Shown here one piece after another: positions 43,877 to 54,000 of a stretch of DNA of 64,000 nucleotides (position 1 is the stretch's first letter; each line of letters begins with the position of its first letter). Position numbers and translations under genes: made by a program. Origin of the DNA: Planctomycetia bacterium. Its GTDB lineage: Bacteria > Planctomycetota > Planctomycetia > Gemmatales > HRBIN36. The notes under the pieces were generated by a model that did no database searches, had not been told where the DNA came from, and was given only the letters and a program-made list of their open reading frames with translations. Location: the NCBI GenBank assembly GCA_016795155.1, contig JAEUIE010000016.1:1-64000 (forward strand). Direction: 5' to 3'.

Positions 43877-44989
43877 ATGCGCATTCGAAGATATGTGCAG
43901 TGCTTGTTTATGGTTCTGATCAGTGTTGCAGGCACTGTATTGATATTACATGGTCCTCAATGGATAGCTCCTGCGGCAGCCCAGCAGTCTGGTTTGGGAG
44001 TTGATACCACGGAGTTATCGCCGGAAGAGGCTAACAATGTCCGTATTTATCAGCAGTCCAATCGTGGCGTAGTCAATATTACGACCCGCAGTGTGCAACA
44101 GGATGATATATTCATGATGTCGATGCCTCGTGAAGGCTCCGGTTCCGGTGCTGTGCTTGATAAACAGGGGCATATTGTCACCAACTTCCATGTCATTGAA
44201 GAAGCCCGCCAGATTGTTGTGAATCTGTACGATGGCAGCTCTTATCGAGCTGAACTGGTAGGTGTTGATCCTAATAATGAGCTGGCTGTGCTGAAGATTA
44301 GTGCACCGGAAGCTAAGTTATATCCCATTCCCTGGGGTGATTCATCAAAGATGCTGGTTGGGATGCGCGTCTATGCACTAGGAAATCCCTTTGGTCTGGA
44401 ACGTACGCTGACATTAGGAATCGTCAGTAGTTTGAATCGCACGTTGAAAACTGATACTCGACGCACTATTCGAGGCGTTATTCAGACCGATGCAGCCATC
44501 AATCCAGGCAATTCTGGTGGGCCGCTTCTCAATCGCAAGGGCGAAATCATTGGCATCAATACAGCGATTGTGACACGATCAGGGCAGAGTGCCGGTATTG
44601 GACTAGCTATTCCTTCCAATAATGCCCAGCGAATTGTTGCTGACCTCATCAAGCATGGACGTATTCAGCGGGCAGATCTGGGGATCAATGCTGTCTATGA
44701 GACTGAACGCGGCTTACTGATTGCACAACTGAATCCGAACGGTGCTGCTGCTCAAGCTGGACTACGCGGTCCGCAGGAACGGATCGAACGTCGCAATGGA
44801 CTGATACTTCGAGGAATAGATCGTTCCAAAGCGGATTTCATCATCAAAATTGATGGTCGTAAAGTTCGCACCTTGGACGATCTGCTTTCCTATGTTGAAA
44901 CTAAGAAAGCAGGAGACACTGTGCAGCTTTCTATCATTCGCGATGGGCAGCCTGAAGAAATACCAGTGCAGTTGGAATGGAACAACTGA
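43877..44989 (+). CDS. HtrA/DegP-like periplasmic serine protease
   Basis: A 370-residue protease with an N-terminal signal/anchor (about 8-30). The trypsin domain shows GSGAVLDKQGHIVTNFHVIE (His), NELAVLKI (Asp) and INPGNSGGPLLNRKGEIIGIN (Ser). A single PDZ domain follows (about 262-365), with GLLIAQLNPNGAAAQAG and DFIIKIDGRKVRTLDDLL. One PDZ domain makes it DegS/HtrA-like. It degrades or refolds misfolded envelope proteins. GAGGGAG lies upstream of the ATG. It is the last gene of the plus-strand cluster, 51 bases after the S1 homologue. Confidence 0.94.
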   Translation: MRIRRYVQCLFMVLISVAGTVLILHGPQWIAPAAAQQSGLGVDTTELSPEEANNVRIYQQSNRGVVNITTRSVQQDDIFMMSMPREGSGSGAVLDKQGHIVTNFHVIEEARQIVVNLYDGSSYRAELVGVDPNNELAVLKISAPEAKLYPIPWGDSSKMLVGMRVYALGNPFGLERTLTLGIVSSLNRTLKTDTRRTIRGVIQTDAAINPGNSGGPLLNRKGEIIGINTAIVTRSGQSAGIGLAIPSNNAQRIVADLIKHGRIQRADLGINAVYETERGLLIAQLNPNGAAAQAGLRGPQERIERRNGLILRGIDRSKADFIIKIDGRKVRTLDDLLSYVETKKAGDTVQLSIIRDGQPEEIPVQLEWNN

Positions 44990-45002
44990 TATCGATTGTT
45001 CT

Positions 45003-46601
45003 TTAGATTGAAATCAGGCGCTTACCGAAGTCTGCATCATTACGTTCCGGAAAATCGCTTCGGAAATGTACGCCGCGTGATTCCCGACGTGCCAGCATGG
45101 CACCCAGCATTAAATGCGCTGTGGTGATCAGGTTCTGCAATTCCCAACCCGGCTGACTTTCAAACTCGTGCGTCAAAACATATCGGCCCCAGAATGAAAG
45201 ATCATCAATAGCAGATTGCAGACCTTCCTGGTCCCGTTCGATGCCAGCTTTTCTGCCCATCAGGCTTTGCAGCGAGTTTTTCAGATCGGTCAGATTCAAT
45301 TCGGTAATGTCAGGAGCAAAATGGCTCTGCAAAGGCAGAGCACGGAGTGACTTATCCGAACGTTGCAGCTCTTTCGTCACACCTTCTGCACACCATTTGC
45401 CATACACCAGTCCTTCCAGCAGGCTGTTGGACGCCAGCCGGTTGGCACCATGCAGGCCACTGCTGGTAACTTCACCGGCAGCCCATAGCCCAGGCAGGGA
45501 AGTCTTGCCTTCGAGATTAACCTGAACACCACCTACCATGTAATGGGCGCCAGGCCGTACAGGAATCTTGTCCTTGCTGAGCGATAATCCAAAGCTGGCA
45601 CACACTTTTTCGATGCCAGGGAAGCGTTGCTTGACCAGTATTGGGCTTAAGTGCGATAAATCCAGGTAGACGCAAGCGTGATGCGTCTGTTCCATCTGAT
45701 TGGCAATAGCCCGGCTGACCACATCACGAGGAGCAAGCTCAGCCCGTGGATCAACTTCGAGCATGAAGCGATGCCCGTTCTTGTCTACCAGGTGTGCTCC
45801 TTCTCCTCGTACCGCTTCGCTGATGAGATACCTGGCGGAACCTGCAACATAAAGCAGTGTGGGGTGAAACTGCATAAACTCCATATCCATCATGGTTGCG
45901 CCTGCACGATGTGCCAGGGCCATGCCATCTGCGGTGGCAACCGGTGGATTGGTGGTTTCACGGTAAACCTGTCCAGCTCCGCCACTTGCTAGGATGGTCT
46001 GCTTCGCCCAGACGATGCTGAGTCCAAAGTCAGGCCGATGCACCAATGCTCCAACGCATCGCCCTTCGTGTGTCAAAAGGTCAAGGGTGAATGCTTTTTC
46101 CCAGATGGTCAGGTGACTGGTACTCTTAGCCTTCTCAATGGCTGCCCGCATGATTTCCTGGCCCGTGGCATCACCCAGAGCATGTACTACCCGGCGATGA
46201 CTGTGCCCGCCTTCCAGGGTCAGCGCCAGTTTACCCGCTTCATCTTCATCGAAGACGGCTCCCCAGCGGATAAGTTCTGCCAGTTGTTCCGGAGCGGCTC
46301 GAATGACTGCTTCCACGACTGTGCGATCACAGATTCCTGCACCGGCTTTCAGCGTATCTTCCACATGATTTTCAAATCGGTCTTCCGGATCGACTACGCC
46401 TGCAATGCCACCCTGAGCATATCGGCTGTTGGATTCGGGAAGCATGTCCTTGCAGAGCACCATGACATCGTGCTCAGTAGGAATGGAGAGTGCTGCCCGC
46501 AGCCCGGCAATCCCTGAACCAATCACCAGGACATCGGTAAAGAAATGCGACAACCGCTTGGCATTGAAATTCACCAGGTAACGACGGGGTGGTACAGGCA
46601 T
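45003..46601 (-). CDS. nadB: L-aspartate oxidase NadB
   Basis: A 532-residue flavoenzyme that oxidises L-aspartate to iminoaspartate for NAD synthesis. The FAD-binding start is [16 protein letters not shown]. Further motifs are [35 protein letters not shown] (catalytic His region), HRFM and [29 protein letters not shown]. The C-terminal helical domain carries Arg residues near the end. Length matches the family. nadA and nadC are not in the window. It converges with htrA (13-base gap) and diverges from the sugar kinase. Confidence 0.96.
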   Translation of the reverse strand: MPVPPRRYLVNFNAKRLSHFFTDVLVIGSGIAGLRAALSIPTEHDVMVLCKDMLPESNSRYAQGGIAGVVDPEDRFENHVEDTLKAGAGICDRTVVEAVIRAAPEQLAELIRWGAVFDEDEAGKLALTLEGGHSHRRVVHALGDATGQEIMRAAIEKAKSTSHLTIWEKAFTLDLLTHEGRCVGALVHRPDFGLSIVWAKQTILASGGAGQVYRETTNPPVATADGMALAHRAGATMMDMEFMQFHPTLLYVAGSARYLISEAVRGEGAHLVDKNGHRFMLEVDPRAELAPRDVVSRAIANQMEQTHHACVYLDLSHLSPILVKQRFPGIEKVCASFGLSLSKDKIPVRPGAHYMVGGVQVNLEGKTSLPGLWAAGEVTSSGLHGANRLASNSLLEGLVYGKWCAEGVTKELQRSDKSLRALPLQSHFAPDITELNLTDLKNSLQSLMGRKAGIERDQEGLQSAIDDLSFWGRYVLTHEFESQPGWELQNLITTAHLMLGAMLARRESRGVHFRSDFPERNDADFGKRLISI

Positions 46602-46696
46602 CTTCGTTTCTCATTCGGCAGGTTGCAATCATTCTACTGGCAGCTTGGCCTGTTTCAGCTTATTCTGATCACTGGTTCATTGTTTCCGGATCATGC

Positions 46697-47698
46697 ATGA
46701 TACTCAAACATAAAGCATTTGCGCGGGCAGGGCTGGTGGGAAACCCTTCAGATGGGTACCACGGCAAAACCATTTCCATCATTATTCGTAATTTCTGGGC
46801 CGAAGCGGTTCTCTACGAATGGGACACGCTCGAGATTCTGCCTGGTAAGGAAAACCAGAACCGGTTTTCAACCGTTCACGATCTGGTGAAGGATGTCAAG
46901 CTGCATGGCTACTATGGAGGTGTGCGACTCGTCAAAGCCACTATCAAGAAGTTTGTCGAGTATTGTTATCGACATCAACTGCCTCTGCATGACCGTAATT
47001 TCAGTATTCGTTTTGAGAGCAACATTCCACGACAGGTAGGGCTGGCAGGTTCCAGTGCCATCATCACTGCTACTCTCCGCTGCCTGATGGACTTTTATGA
47101 CATCGATATTCCCATGGAGGTGCAGCCTTCGTTGATTTTGTCGGTGGAGAATGATGAACTGGGTATCACTGCAGGCTTGCAGGATCGGGTCATCCAAGTT
47201 TATGAGGGGCTTGTTTACATGGATTTTGCCAAAGAGAAAATGCGAGAAATGAAGGGCTTTTCGCATGGCGTCTATGAACGACTCGATACCTCTCTTTTGC
47301 CGCCGCTGTATCTTGCTTTCAAAGCAGATGTGAGTGAGCCAACCGAAGTATTCCATAATGATATTCGCAGCAGATACAGGCAAGGTGATGCCGCAGTGGT
47401 TCAGGCCATGCAGACCTTTGCCGACCTCGCTGCTCAGGGAAAAGACGCATTGCAGCATGGCGATAGGGATAAGCTGCATTGGTGCATGAATAGAAACTTT
47501 GATACGCGACGATCCATTTATCAACTTCCTGCTGGACAGATTGAAATGATTGACGTAGCCAGGTCATCTGGGGCCAGTGCAAAGTTTGCAGGATCAGGCG
47601 GGGCGATTCTGGGAATGTATCAGGATGAGAGTCAATTTGAACAACTGCAGGATGCACTAAGGAAAATCCAATGCGTCGTGATCAAACCACAATGGTAA
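46697..47698 (+). CDS. GHMP sugar kinase closely resembling plant glucuronokinase
   Basis: A 333-residue GHMP kinase. The start [21 protein letters not shown], phosphate loop [16 protein letters not shown] and C-terminal [16 protein letters not shown] are the three GHMP motifs. Between them [28 protein letters not shown] and [11 protein letters not shown] follow plant glucuronokinase almost phrase for phrase, as I recall that sequence. Plant glucuronokinase makes glucuronate 1-phosphate from glucuronate and ATP on the way to UDP-glucuronate. The ATG at 46697 fits where the homology starts; a longer frame extends 108 bases upstream. The substrate here is inferred. A DUF1080 gene follows 13 bases later. 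Confidence 0.85.
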   Translation: MILKHKAFARAGLVGNPSDGYHGKTISIIIRNFWAEAVLYEWDTLEILPGKENQNRFSTVHDLVKDVKLHGYYGGVRLVKATIKKFVEYCYRHQLPLHDRNFSIRFESNIPRQVGLAGSSAIITATLRCLMDFYDIDIPMEVQPSLILSVENDELGITAGLQDRVIQVYEGLVYMDFAKEKMREMKGFSHGVYERLDTSLLPPLYLAFKADVSEPTEVFHNDIRSRYRQGDAAVVQAMQTFADLAAQGKDALQHGDRDKLHWCMNRNFDTRRSIYQLPAGQIEMIDVARSSGASAKFAGSGGAILGMYQDESQFEQLQDALRKIQCVVIKPQW

Positions 47699-47711
47699 CA
47701 AGGAGCATCGT

Positions 47712-48422
47712 GTGAAAGGTTTATTGTTCTTGATGTTGTGTAGTGTTACTTGGATTACGCTGGCTGAAGATACGGCGTTGCCAAAAGCCAGTATTGATGG
47801 CAATGGGCCCGGCTGGGTTGCTTTGGTTGAGAAAGACTTCACCCAGGCCAACTGCGATCCAGACACCTGGAAATGGCGAGACGATGGTGTGCTCGCCTGC
47901 ACCGGTACTCCAGTCGGCGTGTTGCGTTCTGTCAAGCAATACACTAACTTCGAACTGGTAGTTCAGTGGCGGCATTTGAAAAGTGCAGGTAACTCCGGCG
48001 TTTTTGTGTGGGCACCCGAAGGCCCATTGTTTGCCCTTAAACGAAACGCGTTGCCTCACGGGATTGAAGTGCAGGTACTCGATCATGGATATACTGAGGA
48101 GTACGAAAAATCGAGTGGCAAGAAGGCTACCTGGTTCACTACCAACGGCGATGTCTTCCCAGTAGGCAGCAGCAAAATGAAGCCTTTCGCACCCGTTTCG
48201 CCCGATGGCAGCAGAAGCTTTCCCAGGAAGAACCTAAGTAAAGGTGTTGGCGAATGGAATCACTACTACATTCGTGCTATCAACGGTGAAGTCAGGCTAT
48301 GGGTCAATGGGGAAGAAGTTTCAGGAGGCAGTGGATGTAAGCCAGCAAGTGGATATCTTTGCTTGGAATCGGAAGGTTCGCCCATCGAGTTCAAGGGCAT
48401 TCGCTTGCGTGAGTTGCCATGA
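47712..48422 (+). CDS. DUF1080 (3-keto-disaccharide hydrolase-type) exported protein
   Basis: A 236-residue protein with a signal peptide (VKGLLFLMLCSVTWITLA), starting at GTG 47712 after AAGGAGCATC. The DUF1080 domain, a concanavalin-like jelly roll, covers about 35-235. It contains WKWRDDGVLACTGTPVGVL, FELVVQWRHLKSAGNSGVFVWA and the C-terminal GYLCLESEGSPIEFKGIRLREL. Planctomycetes encode very many such proteins; some act on 3-keto-glucosides. It directly follows the sugar-kinase gene, so a shared role in sugar use is possible but unproven. Confidence 0.9.
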   Translation: MKGLLFLMLCSVTWITLAEDTALPKASIDGNGPGWVALVEKDFTQANCDPDTWKWRDDGVLACTGTPVGVLRSVKQYTNFELVVQWRHLKSAGNSGVFVWAPEGPLFALKRNALPHGIEVQVLDHGYTEEYEKSSGKKATWFTTNGDVFPVGSSKMKPFAPVSPDGSRSFPRKNLSKGVGEWNHYYIRAINGEVRLWVNGEEVSGGSGCKPASGYLCLESEGSPIEFKGIRLRELP

Positions 48423-48432
48423 GCATCACATT

Positions 48433-49704
48433 TTATTTGATGGGAATACGGAAAACCGAAGATCCCGATTCTTCAAGCAGTTTCGAAGCAGAACGAACTT
48501 TCGAGATAGGGTCCTTGGTTGGTGCGAACATCTGGGAGTCAGTGATAGCTGGTTGTTCCACTGAACTTTGTGAAATGGACGCCTGCTGGGCCTCTCGAAT
48601 TAACTGCAGTTCTGTGCGGATGGCCTGCAGTTGATCTTCAGAAATCTGGTCGTATTCTTCGATCATCTTGCTGATGACTGGTTGATACTTGGCATACTCA
48701 GGGCCTTGAAGTGCCTGAAGCTGATCCCTGAGTTCCCTCAGCACCGCAGATTGCGTTACGTCTTCGGGCCAGGGGATATGCGAGTGTGGTGCATGTTCGT
48801 GCAGATCGTTTTCTGTTGGAGAGATCATGATAAAGGCCTCATCGGAAGAGGGTAAGGCATTCAACACGCGATTCTTTTCAATGGGCAATTCGTAAATCGA
48901 TGCGGGTTGCAGTTTCATGCTGAATGGCCCGATAGTTAATTCATCACCGACATCCAGAAATCCTGCGCGTACCTGGTTTCCATTGATGGAGATGCCACCG
49001 CGGCCAAGCAGATCAACCACAAATACTCCATGTGCTGTTAGTACCAGGCTGGCATGTACATTCGAGATGGCATCATCATTCAGTTGGATGGCGCATCGAG
49101 ATGTGCGACCAATCAACGTGATCAAGCGATCAATCTGCCAGGTTTTGGTAATCGAATCAGAATCGTTATCGTGGATTTCCAGAGTCAACCGAGGTCCGAA
49201 GATATCGAATGCTGAACCAGCCGAAAGGGGATCGTTCCATTCCTGTTCCGTGTCAGAAACTTTTCGCCGATCTTCAATCAGTTTAAATTGTCGGGCACCG
49301 AACTGAACCGGCTGGCCTGGTTTCACCCAACTCCCGGTTTTGATCTCCTTATTTGCTGTTTTTACTGAACCGGTTTGTGACACGTTAATGCAGAAGATTC
49401 GGCCTTCGATTGCCTGCAGGTAAATATGCCGCGGGCGAATGTTTTCAGCTGGTTGATAAATATCTGCGGACGGATGGCTTCCCATCAACGCAAAAGGTTG
49501 ACGTAGACAAAACCGAATGGACCGCGCCTGGCTGGTCGATTCGACTTCCAGTTCAAGTGCGGAAGGAACTCCGCACGCATGTAAAAATGCATCCATCATG
49601 GATGGTATAAGCTCTGTCTGTTGTTCGAGATCAATCCTTGTGGGCGCGGTTAATCTACCATGAGGGATAGTCAGCCGCAAGCAGTTTATTCCAAGACATT
49701 TCAT
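48433..49704 (-). CDS. Protein with two FHA domains
   Basis: A 423-residue cytoplasmic protein. The first FHA-like domain (about 60-150) has FALMGSHPSADIYQ and IRPRHIYLQ. The second, better conserved (about 175-275), has LIGRTSRCAIQLNDDAISNVHASL and LGRGGISINGNQV, with the Arg, Ser, His and Asn typical of phosphothreonine recognition. The C-terminal 130 residues are helical, probably a coiled coil. It lacks a kinase domain and may read marks made by Ser/Thr kinases such as the two in this window (inference). The start is less certain; another Met pair lies about 35 residues in. Confidence 0.82.
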   Translation of the reverse strand: MKCLGINCLRLTIPHGRLTAPTRIDLEQQTELIPSMMDAFLHACGVPSALELEVESTSQARSIRFCLRQPFALMGSHPSADIYQPAENIRPRHIYLQAIEGRIFCINVSQTGSVKTANKEIKTGSWVKPGQPVQFGARQFKLIEDRRKVSDTEQEWNDPLSAGSAFDIFGPRLTLEIHDNDSDSITKTWQIDRLITLIGRTSRCAIQLNDDAISNVHASLVLTAHGVFVVDLLGRGGISINGNQVRAGFLDVGDELTIGPFSMKLQPASIYELPIEKNRVLNALPSSDEAFIMISPTENDLHEHAPHSHIPWPEDVTQSAVLRELRDQLQALQGPEYAKYQPVISKMIEEYDQISEDQLQAIRTELQLIREAQQASISQSSVEQPAITDSQMFAPTKDPISKVRSASKLLEESGSSVFRIPIK

Positions 49705-49739
49705 ATATCTGAAAAAAGGAAACCACTCGTGAGATTGTC

Positions 49740-51026
49740 TTGCTAATCCGCTGGTTGAATGATCTCGATACCATCACTAAGCGCAATTTCCTGCTGGAAT
49801 TGATGTACAACCTGAGTGCCGGGGTGGTCAGCGGATTGATCCTGGTAGCCCAAGTGGTTGCCGTAGGTAGTTTGAAAGATAACAGCCTGGCTGCTACTGT
49901 GATGGTGGCTGCCCAGCCAGCCTTGGCTTTGCTGCTGCCCATGTGGGCGATTGTTTCCCGCCACACTCGCCTGTTCAATCTCGCCATTGGTGGCGGTATT
50001 CTTCGCTGCATCCCGCTTCTGCTTGTTGCCTGGGTCGATCAATCCTGGCAACTGGCCCTCGTGGTGATGGCTTATCATTTTCTCGGTGGGCCTGCAACAC
50101 TCGCTATCCCTTCGCTCTACAAGTATGCCTACCCCGATCAGCATCGCGGCAAGATCATCGGCATTCTCAAACTGGTGCAGAACTGTGTCACGGTACCAGT
50201 GCTGATAGGAGTTTCTCTCTGGTCCGATTATGATACTTCGGCCTATCAGATTGCTTATCCTCTGGGTGGTGTATTGGGTTTGATTGGAGTGCTGGCCTAC
50301 TGGTTGCGTTATCTCCCAACGGATGATCCGCATGCACGTCGAACAATGAGCGAATCACCCAGTTGGAATGGCATGAGACTGGTTCTCGCCAAGGACAACA
50401 ATTTCAAACTTTTCCAGGCAACCATTTTTCTGACTGGTGCCGGGTTTCTGCTGAGCCGGGGTGTCTGGCTCTATCTGCTCCGTGATCATTTCCAGCTGTC
50501 ACAGTTCACCATAACGCTGCTGGTCATGATTTTTCCGGTGATTCTGGGAGGTATCACTTCGCCATTCTGGGGCTGGCTTATTGATCAGACTTCGCCGGTG
50601 GCAGGCCGCATTGCTTTTGCTCTGATGGGCATTCCTGCCTACCTGTCTATCTTTTCAAGCTTTTATTTTGACTACCTCTGGCTTGCTTTTCTCGGCGCTG
50701 CTCTGCGTGGCGTTGTCCTGGGCGCTGCAGAGGTCGCAACGACGACAGGCAACCTCTACTTTGCGGAAACCCGTGAGCGGGCAGCGCTCTATGAAAGCAT
50801 CAGCTCCGTGTTTCAGGGGCTTCGAGGCATGACCATGCCACCCCTGGGTTGGGTCGTCTATCAATCGCTCGGCTGGCTACACTGGCCCGGCTCACTCATG
50901 TTCGTGGTGCCAACAGTGTTCAACTTGTGGAGCCTGCTCATTGCCTGGCGACTCTGGCACGCTGAGAAGCAAGAACGGTTGCAAGAAGCAACGGAACATG
51001 AGCTGCCGGTTGAGGTGGATGAGTAG
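49740..51026 (+). CDS. Major facilitator superfamily transporter
   Basis: A 428-residue membrane protein with about twelve hydrophobic helices in two halves. MFS features include YHFLGGPATLAIPSLYKYAYPDQHRGKIIGILKLVQN between helices 4 and 5 and the second-half loop GAAEVATTTGNLYFAETRERAALYES. The frame opens at TTG 49740; the first ATG is 21 codons later inside a likely N-terminal segment, so TTG is preferred with some doubt. Substrate unknown. It diverges from the FHA gene with only 35 bases between and converges with the PVC-haem gene. Confidence 0.83.
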   Translation: MLIRWLNDLDTITKRNFLLELMYNLSAGVVSGLILVAQVVAVGSLKDNSLAATVMVAAQPALALLLPMWAIVSRHTRLFNLAIGGGILRCIPLLLVAWVDQSWQLALVVMAYHFLGGPATLAIPSLYKYAYPDQHRGKIIGILKLVQNCVTVPVLIGVSLWSDYDTSAYQIAYPLGGVLGLIGVLAYWLRYLPTDDPHARRTMSESPSWNGMRLVLAKDNNFKLFQATIFLTGAGFLLSRGVWLYLLRDHFQLSQFTITLLVMIFPVILGGITSPFWGWLIDQTSPVAGRIAFALMGIPAYLSIFSSFYFDYLWLAFLGAALRGVVLGAAEVATTTGNLYFAETRERAALYESISSVFQGLRGMTMPPLGWVVYQSLGWLHWPGSLMFVVPTVFNLWSLLIAWRLWHAEKQERLQEATEHELPVEVDE

Positions 51027-51029
51027 TAG

Positions 51030-54000
51030 CTACCTCCCCAAAACCCATCGGGCTTGGCCTTCTTTCAATTCCAACCGTACTCCTTCGCTTCGTTCTTTCT
51101 TGTTCACTGCCAGAGTGAGCACATGGACGCCTGGGGTTAGCTTGAGTTTGATGGTCGGCGAGAGTTCAACAGCAGTTTGATCCAGCCAGAGTTGCAGTCC
51201 CTTGACATCGTTGATGGTCAGTTCAACTTCGCCTGTGGTGCCCACTTCCAGCCTGGTGCGGGCAAAGCCAATCTGAGTGTCGATACCTGACCATTCGCCT
51301 TTCTTGCGGACATAGACATCAGGTAGCACATCCAGCGGTAGCAATCCCGCTACGGTGGTGTACTCGGCATTCCAGATCAACCCTTGCGGCATCATCACCG
51401 CGCCGGAGAGACGATTGCGGAGAATCGCTTCGTTGGCAGCAGCGTTAGGCACCAGCACTTCCCACGTGCGGGCGATACGGGCAGTGCCGACAGAGTAGTT
51501 GCCGACCTTGCCGAGTTCGGTGAGGAAGCGCGTGAGATCGACCAGTTCCTGCTTCGTCAGTCCATCGACCAGCCCTTCTGGCATCAGCGATTTGCCATCC
51601 TTGCGGTCGTCGATGTCTTTGATGGGGATGGTGATGTCCTTCCCCTCTGCATCGCGGAGTACCAGTTCGTCCTTGTTCTCGCGCTGCTTGATGCCGGTAA
51701 GGACTTTGCCATCGACTGTGGCCACGACGGTGGTGTTGTAGTTTTCCTTGATGGCCTTGCTGGGGAGGAGCAGCGATTCGAGCAGATAGTCGGGCTGGGC
51801 ACTAGCGCCGATGCTGGTGAGGTCAGGCCCGACTTGCCCGCCGGAACCACCGATGCCGTGGCACTTGAGGCAATTGAGTTCCTTCTGACGATAGACGAGT
51901 TCACCCCGGGCCGCATTACCTTCCTTAGTCACCGCCTCCAGTACCTCTTTGTAAACCGCCGGTGTGGCTTCCCACTTGGCGGTGGTGAGCTTGCCGGCTT
52001 TGGTGAAGGCATCAATGAGGGGCTGATGCACTTGGCCCGTAGAGCGAGCGATACGTATGGCGATCTTGGCGACATCGGGGGGTACGCTGGCGTTCTCCAG
52101 GGCTGTGGTGAAAGACTGGGGGCCACCTTTGGTTTGAAGCAGTGCAGGCAACAGTCGATTCAGATCGGCTTCTTTTGCCTGGCTCAGATAGCGGGCAGCT
52201 AGTGGTGAAGCTGCTTGCAGGTCAAAGCGAATCAAGCGAAGCAGTGCTTCCAACTGAATGCTGGTATTCCTGGAACTGGTCAGTTCTTTGAGTGCATCTA
52301 CTGCACCATAGGAACCCAGTGCATCCAATGCAGCCAGACGCTGTTCAATCGGCTTACTATCCGACTTGGCCGTTTCCGTCACGAGCGCTCGCAAGAGCTC
52401 ATGCTTCCACTTGCCTGCGAGCCGTAACGCCTGCACCGCCGTTTGATTGCTGTTCAACAGCTGCTCCAAGAATTTCTTTTCCCCAGAAGGATTCGCCTTA
52501 GCCACCTCCAGCGCCTGCAAGCGTTTCAGTCGCTGGTCGTCGCTCAGCTTGCTGTCGAGACACTGTTCCCACAGAATCTGTAACTCCTTTGGCCCACCCA
52601 GCTTCGCTACCTGGTTCCAAAGCGCATCGGCTGTCTCTCCCTTAAGATCGTTCTGCTGTAGGTACTTAAGCAACGGCTCCACCAGTTCTGGCGAGCCGCT
52701 GGCCTGCACCGCAAAGAGGAGATGCTTGGGATCATCGAACTTCAGCTTCCCTGCACGAAACGCTGGCAACCAATGTGGCTCCAATTCACGAACTGTAAGC
52801 CAGAGGGCGTAATCGAGGAAACGGTCCATGGGGTGGTTGAGAACACTGAGTACTAAAGGTAACGCCTCGATTTCTGTTAGATGCGAAAGTGCTAAGACCG
52901 CCTCCATTCGCACTCTTGGATGTGGGTCACTCAAGAATTGTCGTAAGAATGCGATCCTTTTGTCATGCTCACCAACACGAAGAAAAATCTTGTTGTCTTC
53001 GTTGGCAATACTGCGTGCAACAAGTGATCGTATAGCAGCGTTTTTTGATTCTTCTAATTGAAAGAACGTTGGTGGTTGCGTCATGAAAGATCGCATGAGC
53101 ATGTAGTATTCCATCAAGTTCAATTCGATCTTTGCCAAATCTTCAAATCTCGGTTTTGAATTGAGAGCTTTAACTTCATCCAGGAAAATGCGTTGGAATT
53201 CGAGTGTCTGCTGTTGAGAAGCACCATCGTTCTTTGAATGGAAAAGACGCTGCAGCCATACCTGTTTTGCCATTTCGCGCGTCCATTGTTCAGGTTGAAT
53301 CATGTGTTCCAAGAGAAGTTCAAACGTTGCTGCTTTATCCAGCTTCGGTTTCTTCACCAGCGGTCTGCCCTTCGCCGTCACCCGCCAGATGCGGCCATGG
53401 GTGACATCGCGGCGGGGATCGCGGAAGTCGACCTCGCCGTGCTGGATGATCGGGTTGTACCAGTCGGCAATGTAGATCGCGCCGTCGGGGCCCATCTTCA
53501 CGTCGATCGGGCGGAAGGCGGGGTGGGTGCTCTTGATCAGTTCAGGCTGCTCGATGCTCGCGAAGCCTGCTCCATCGTCTTTCAGCACGAACCTACAGAC
53601 GCGGTGGCCCCGGAAATCGTTGGTGAGCAGGTTCCCTTGCCAATCGTCGGGGAGGTGTCTGCCACTGGTGACTTCGAGCCCGCAGAACTTCGGCGAGCCG
53701 GGGTTCAGGCCGGGAAAGATACGCTTGGCATCGGCAGCGGTAACGTAGTAGCCACCGGGGATGACGTAGTTGATGCCTTCGCCGCCCGCTCCATCGGTGA
53801 CGAACGCCTGGCCATAGCGGTCGAATGCCAGGCCCCACGGGTTGACCCAGCCGCGGGCGAAGACGTCGAGTTCCATCGTCTGCGGTTTGAAACGCCAGAT
53901 GCCACCGGCGTTGAGTCGCCTGGGGCCGTGGGGCGTTTCGATGTGGCTGTGAATGTAGATGCTCTGCATCATGTACATCCGGCCATCAGGCCCCCAGCGG

